From positions 47,146 to 111,145 of the forward strand of contig NZ_SJPA01000006.1 in NCBI RefSeq assembly GCF_004332115.1: a DNA stretch of 64,000 nt, in the 5' to 3' direction. The position numbers and the translations under genes are program-made. This DNA is from Chlorobium sp. N1 (GTDB lineage Bacteria > Bacteroidota > Chlorobiia > Chlorobiales > Chlorobiaceae). The notes under the pieces are model-generated. The model was given only the letters and a program-made list of their open reading frames with translations, ran no database searches and was not told the origin of the DNA. This document shows positions 62,128-64,000 of the stretch, piece after piece (within the stretch, counting starts at the first letter, position 1; each line of letters opens with the position of its first letter).

Positions 62128-63876
62128 TCAGTTCGCCCCTGCTCCGCTCTTTTTGAACCAGCCGTTTCCGGCCGCATACATGATGCCGACGGAGCCGGCA
62201 AGCACCGCCGCCACGGAGAGCACCCAGGCGGCCGAAGAGCCGGGATGGGCCGACCACGTCCCGATCTGGTAGGCGAGCACCGCAAAGATCCAGGCCAGGC
62301 CGGTCGTCCAGGCTCCGGCAAACAGGGTCCAGGCGAGGTTCGTCTCCCGGTAGACCGCCGCGATGGCGGCAACGCAGGGGAAGTAGAGCAGGATGAACAC
62401 CAGGTAGGCGAACGCGCCTGCCGTGCCGTCGAAGAGCCCCACCATCGAACCGAAGATCGAGGAACCGACCTCGTTCTCCTCGGCGAACGCCTCGGAATCC
62501 GAAACATCCCCCACCGAGATGCCGAGCGGGTCGAGCATCGAACCGGCCACGCCGGAAAGGTTATCGGGAATGGTGCCGAGCGCCTCGGCGAAAGCCCCGG
62601 GAAGCGAGAACGCCTCCTCCTCTTCGAGGCCTCCATCACCCGCCGCCGCGGCCGCCTCATCGGCATCCATCCGGGCGTAGAGGTTGTCGAGGGTGCCGAC
62701 GACGGCCTCCTTGGCGAAAACGCCGGTGAAGAGCCCAACCGCGGCGGGCCAGTTCTCCTCGCTCACGCCGAAGGGCGCAAACACCGGGGAGATGGCCTTG
62801 CCCGTCGCCGACAGCACCGAGTTCTCAGTGTCCTCGTTGCCGAACGAGCCGTCGGTCCCTATGGAGTTCATGAGACTGAGCACCATGATGACGGGAACAA
62901 GCACCTGGCCGGCCCTGACGATGAAGGAGCGCAAACGGTCCCATACCCTCAGGAACACGCCCCTGAAGCTCGGCATATGCCACGGGGGCATCTCCATGAT
63001 GAAGGGGGAGGCGTCGCCCTTGAGCAGGGTGTTCTTGAGGATGAATCCCGTCATGACCGCCACGGCGATGCCGAGCAGATAGAGCAGGAACACGAGGTTC
63101 TGCCCTCCGACCGGGAAGAAGGCGACGGCGAAGAGCGCGAACACCGGCATCCTGGCGCCGCAAGACATGAACGGAACCATCATGATGGTCATGATCCGGT
63201 CGCGCCGGTCGCTCATCGTCCTGGCGGCCATCACGGCCGGCACGTTGCAGCCGAACCCGACGAGCAGCGGGATGAAGGCCTTGCCGGGAAGGCCGATCGC
63301 CCGCATGCCGCGATCCATCACGTAGGCCGCGCGCGACATGTAGCCGGAATCCTCGAGAAAGGAGAGGAAAAGGAACATGAAGGCGATCGGCGGAATGAAG
63401 GTCGCCATGGTCTGCAGGGCGCCGCCGAAGCCGGTCGAAAGGATGGCCGTCAGCCACTCCGGGGAGCCGGCCGACGAAAGCAGGAGAGCGAACCCGTCGA
63501 CGAAGAGCGCTCCCGCGGCAATGTCGAAGAAATCGATGAACGAACCGCCCACGTTGATCGTGAAGAGGAACATCAGGTACATCACGAGAAGGAATATCGG
63601 GATGCCGAGATAACGGTTGAGCACCACGGCGTCGATCCTGTCGCTCAGCGTACGGCCTGCCGCCGCCCTCCTGCGCACCGCCGTGGCGGTAATGGTGGCG
63701 ATGAACCGGTAGTGGGCGTCCGCGATGGCGATGTCGGCATCGTCCCCGAGCGCAGAGGAGAGCTCCCCCCGGGCCTTTTCGGCAATGGAGGAAGCGCCGT
63801 CGAGCCGCTCCTCGAGCAGCTGGTCGCCCTCGAGCACCTTGAGCGCGAACCAGTCGGCGTCATGGTGGGCGACCAC
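62128..63876 (-). CDS. feoB: ferrous iron transporter FeoB, N-terminal G domain missing
   Basis: 582 residues from a GTG at 63876; intact FeoB is usually 700-800. The membrane part is complete: two Gate regions (VGFGCNVPAVMAARTMSDRRDR and VGLFTGVFAKEAVVGTLDNLYAR) and the helices down to the C-terminus. The frame begins at HHDADWFALKVLEGD, which normally follows the GTPase domain. No GxxGxGKS, DxxG or NKxD motif is present. Upstream in frame there are only 13 codons to a stop (63916), in AT-rich DNA. It is therefore truncated, probably by an insertion at about 63877; it could also be a split gene. Confidence 0.88.
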   Translation of the reverse strand: MVAHHDADWFALKVLEGDQLLEERLDGASSIAEKARGELSSALGDDADIAIADAHYRFIATITATAVRRRAAAGRTLSDRIDAVVLNRYLGIPIFLLVMYLMFLFTINVGGSFIDFFDIAAGALFVDGFALLLSSAGSPEWLTAILSTGFGGALQTMATFIPPIAFMFLFLSFLEDSGYMSRAAYVMDRGMRAIGLPGKAFIPLLVGFGCNVPAVMAARTMSDRRDRIMTIMMVPFMSCGARMPVFALFAVAFFPVGGQNLVFLLYLLGIAVAVMTGFILKNTLLKGDASPFIMEMPPWHMPSFRGVFLRVWDRLRSFIVRAGQVLVPVIMVLSLMNSIGTDGSFGNEDTENSVLSATGKAISPVFAPFGVSEENWPAAVGLFTGVFAKEAVVGTLDNLYARMDADEAAAAAGDGGLEEEEAFSLPGAFAEALGTIPDNLSGVAGSMLDPLGISVGDVSDSEAFAEENEVGSSIFGSMVGLFDGTAGAFAYLVFILLYFPCVAAIAAVYRETNLAWTLFAGAWTTGLAWIFAVLAYQIGTWSAHPGSSAAWVLSVAAVLAGSVGIMYAAGNGWFKKSGAGAN

Positions 63877-64000
63877 TAGTGTCCGGTTGTTGAAAAAATA
63901 AATCCCTGCAAAGCGTTATAAGAGAATAATATACGGCGACTTTTTCTCGTTACCGATTTCAAATCGCCTGCTATCTTTGATCATTTCATAATTCTCAGCA
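63877..64000. other. AT-rich segment at the feoB break, possible mobile-element end
   Basis: It begins at the palindrome ACTAGT and is far richer in A/T than the flanking gene. No gene can be supported within it. It could be one end of an insertion sequence that removed the feoB G domain; the window ends before this can be confirmed. Confidence 0.35.

Overview
The window is about 58-60% G+C and comes from a green sulfur bacterium (Chlorobiaceae). The markers are two tandem chlorosome-envelope [2Fe-2S] proteins of the CsmI/CsmJ/CsmX family, a CrtH-type carotenoid isomerase, a small 2[4Fe-4S] ferredoxin, a tmRNA encoding the tag ADDYSYAMAA, and a structured leader in front of metK-ahcY that fits the Chlorobi-only 'SAM-Chlorobi' motif. 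I cannot name the species from sequence alone.

Layout. 0-4.6 kb: HIT protein, a PAS-GAF histidine-kinase-like protein whose phosphoacceptor His looks replaced by Asp, an outer-membrane barrel with a good sigma-54 promoter, secG/tRNA-Lys, and DUF2905-hisB. 4.7-10 kb (minus strand): pheT, a coiled-coil protein, zapA, a very good 6S RNA candidate, rny, and a tRNA cluster (Pro-Arg-His-Glu). 10-16.3 kb: a TolC/RND/MFP efflux operon and a Nudix hydrolase. 16.4-22.4 kb: a sigma-54 two-component locus. A histidine kinase and an NtrC-type regulator sit between two target units that share tandem palindromic activator sites and a -24/-12 promoter in exactly the same geometry. The targets are small secreted proteins with Asp/Gly-rich DxDGDG repeats and a beta-barrel protein. 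This is the strongest candidate for an undescribed system.

22.5-35.8 kb: a sugar nucleotidyltransferase, the metK-ahcY operon with leader RNA, tRNA-Gln, trpF, an alpha/beta hydrolase, a KefB-like antiporter, a SulP transporter, a TspO-like protein, a truncated PPC/DUF296 gene, alanine dehydrogenase and a YgjP-like metalloprotease. 35.7-39.4 kb: a plastic region next to ssrA with hipBA flanked by a 132-bp duplicated piece of the YgjP-like gene, a scrap resembling hsdM, and a HepT/MntA toxin-antitoxin pair. 39.4-53.7 kb: AlgH, Bcp, Nudix, a PhoB-PhoR-MscS operon, OppD-like ATPase, Mfd, the two chlorosome proteins, a second alanine-dehydrogenase-like protein and CrtH.

53.8-64 kb: an ECF sigma factor with its zinc-finger anti-sigma, an ArsR regulator, hsp20 with a perfect-consensus sigma-54 promoter followed by dnaK, a ferredoxin, a DtxR-family regulator, and a minus-strand iron cluster (feoB, FeoC-like protein, Cys/His-rich protein, flavodoxin, ferritin, DUF2023). 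feoB lacks its N-terminal G domain, and the last ~120 bp are AT-rich with no support as a gene. Four sigma-54 promoters occur in 64 kb. No rRNA operon, CRISPR array or intact transposase gene was seen.
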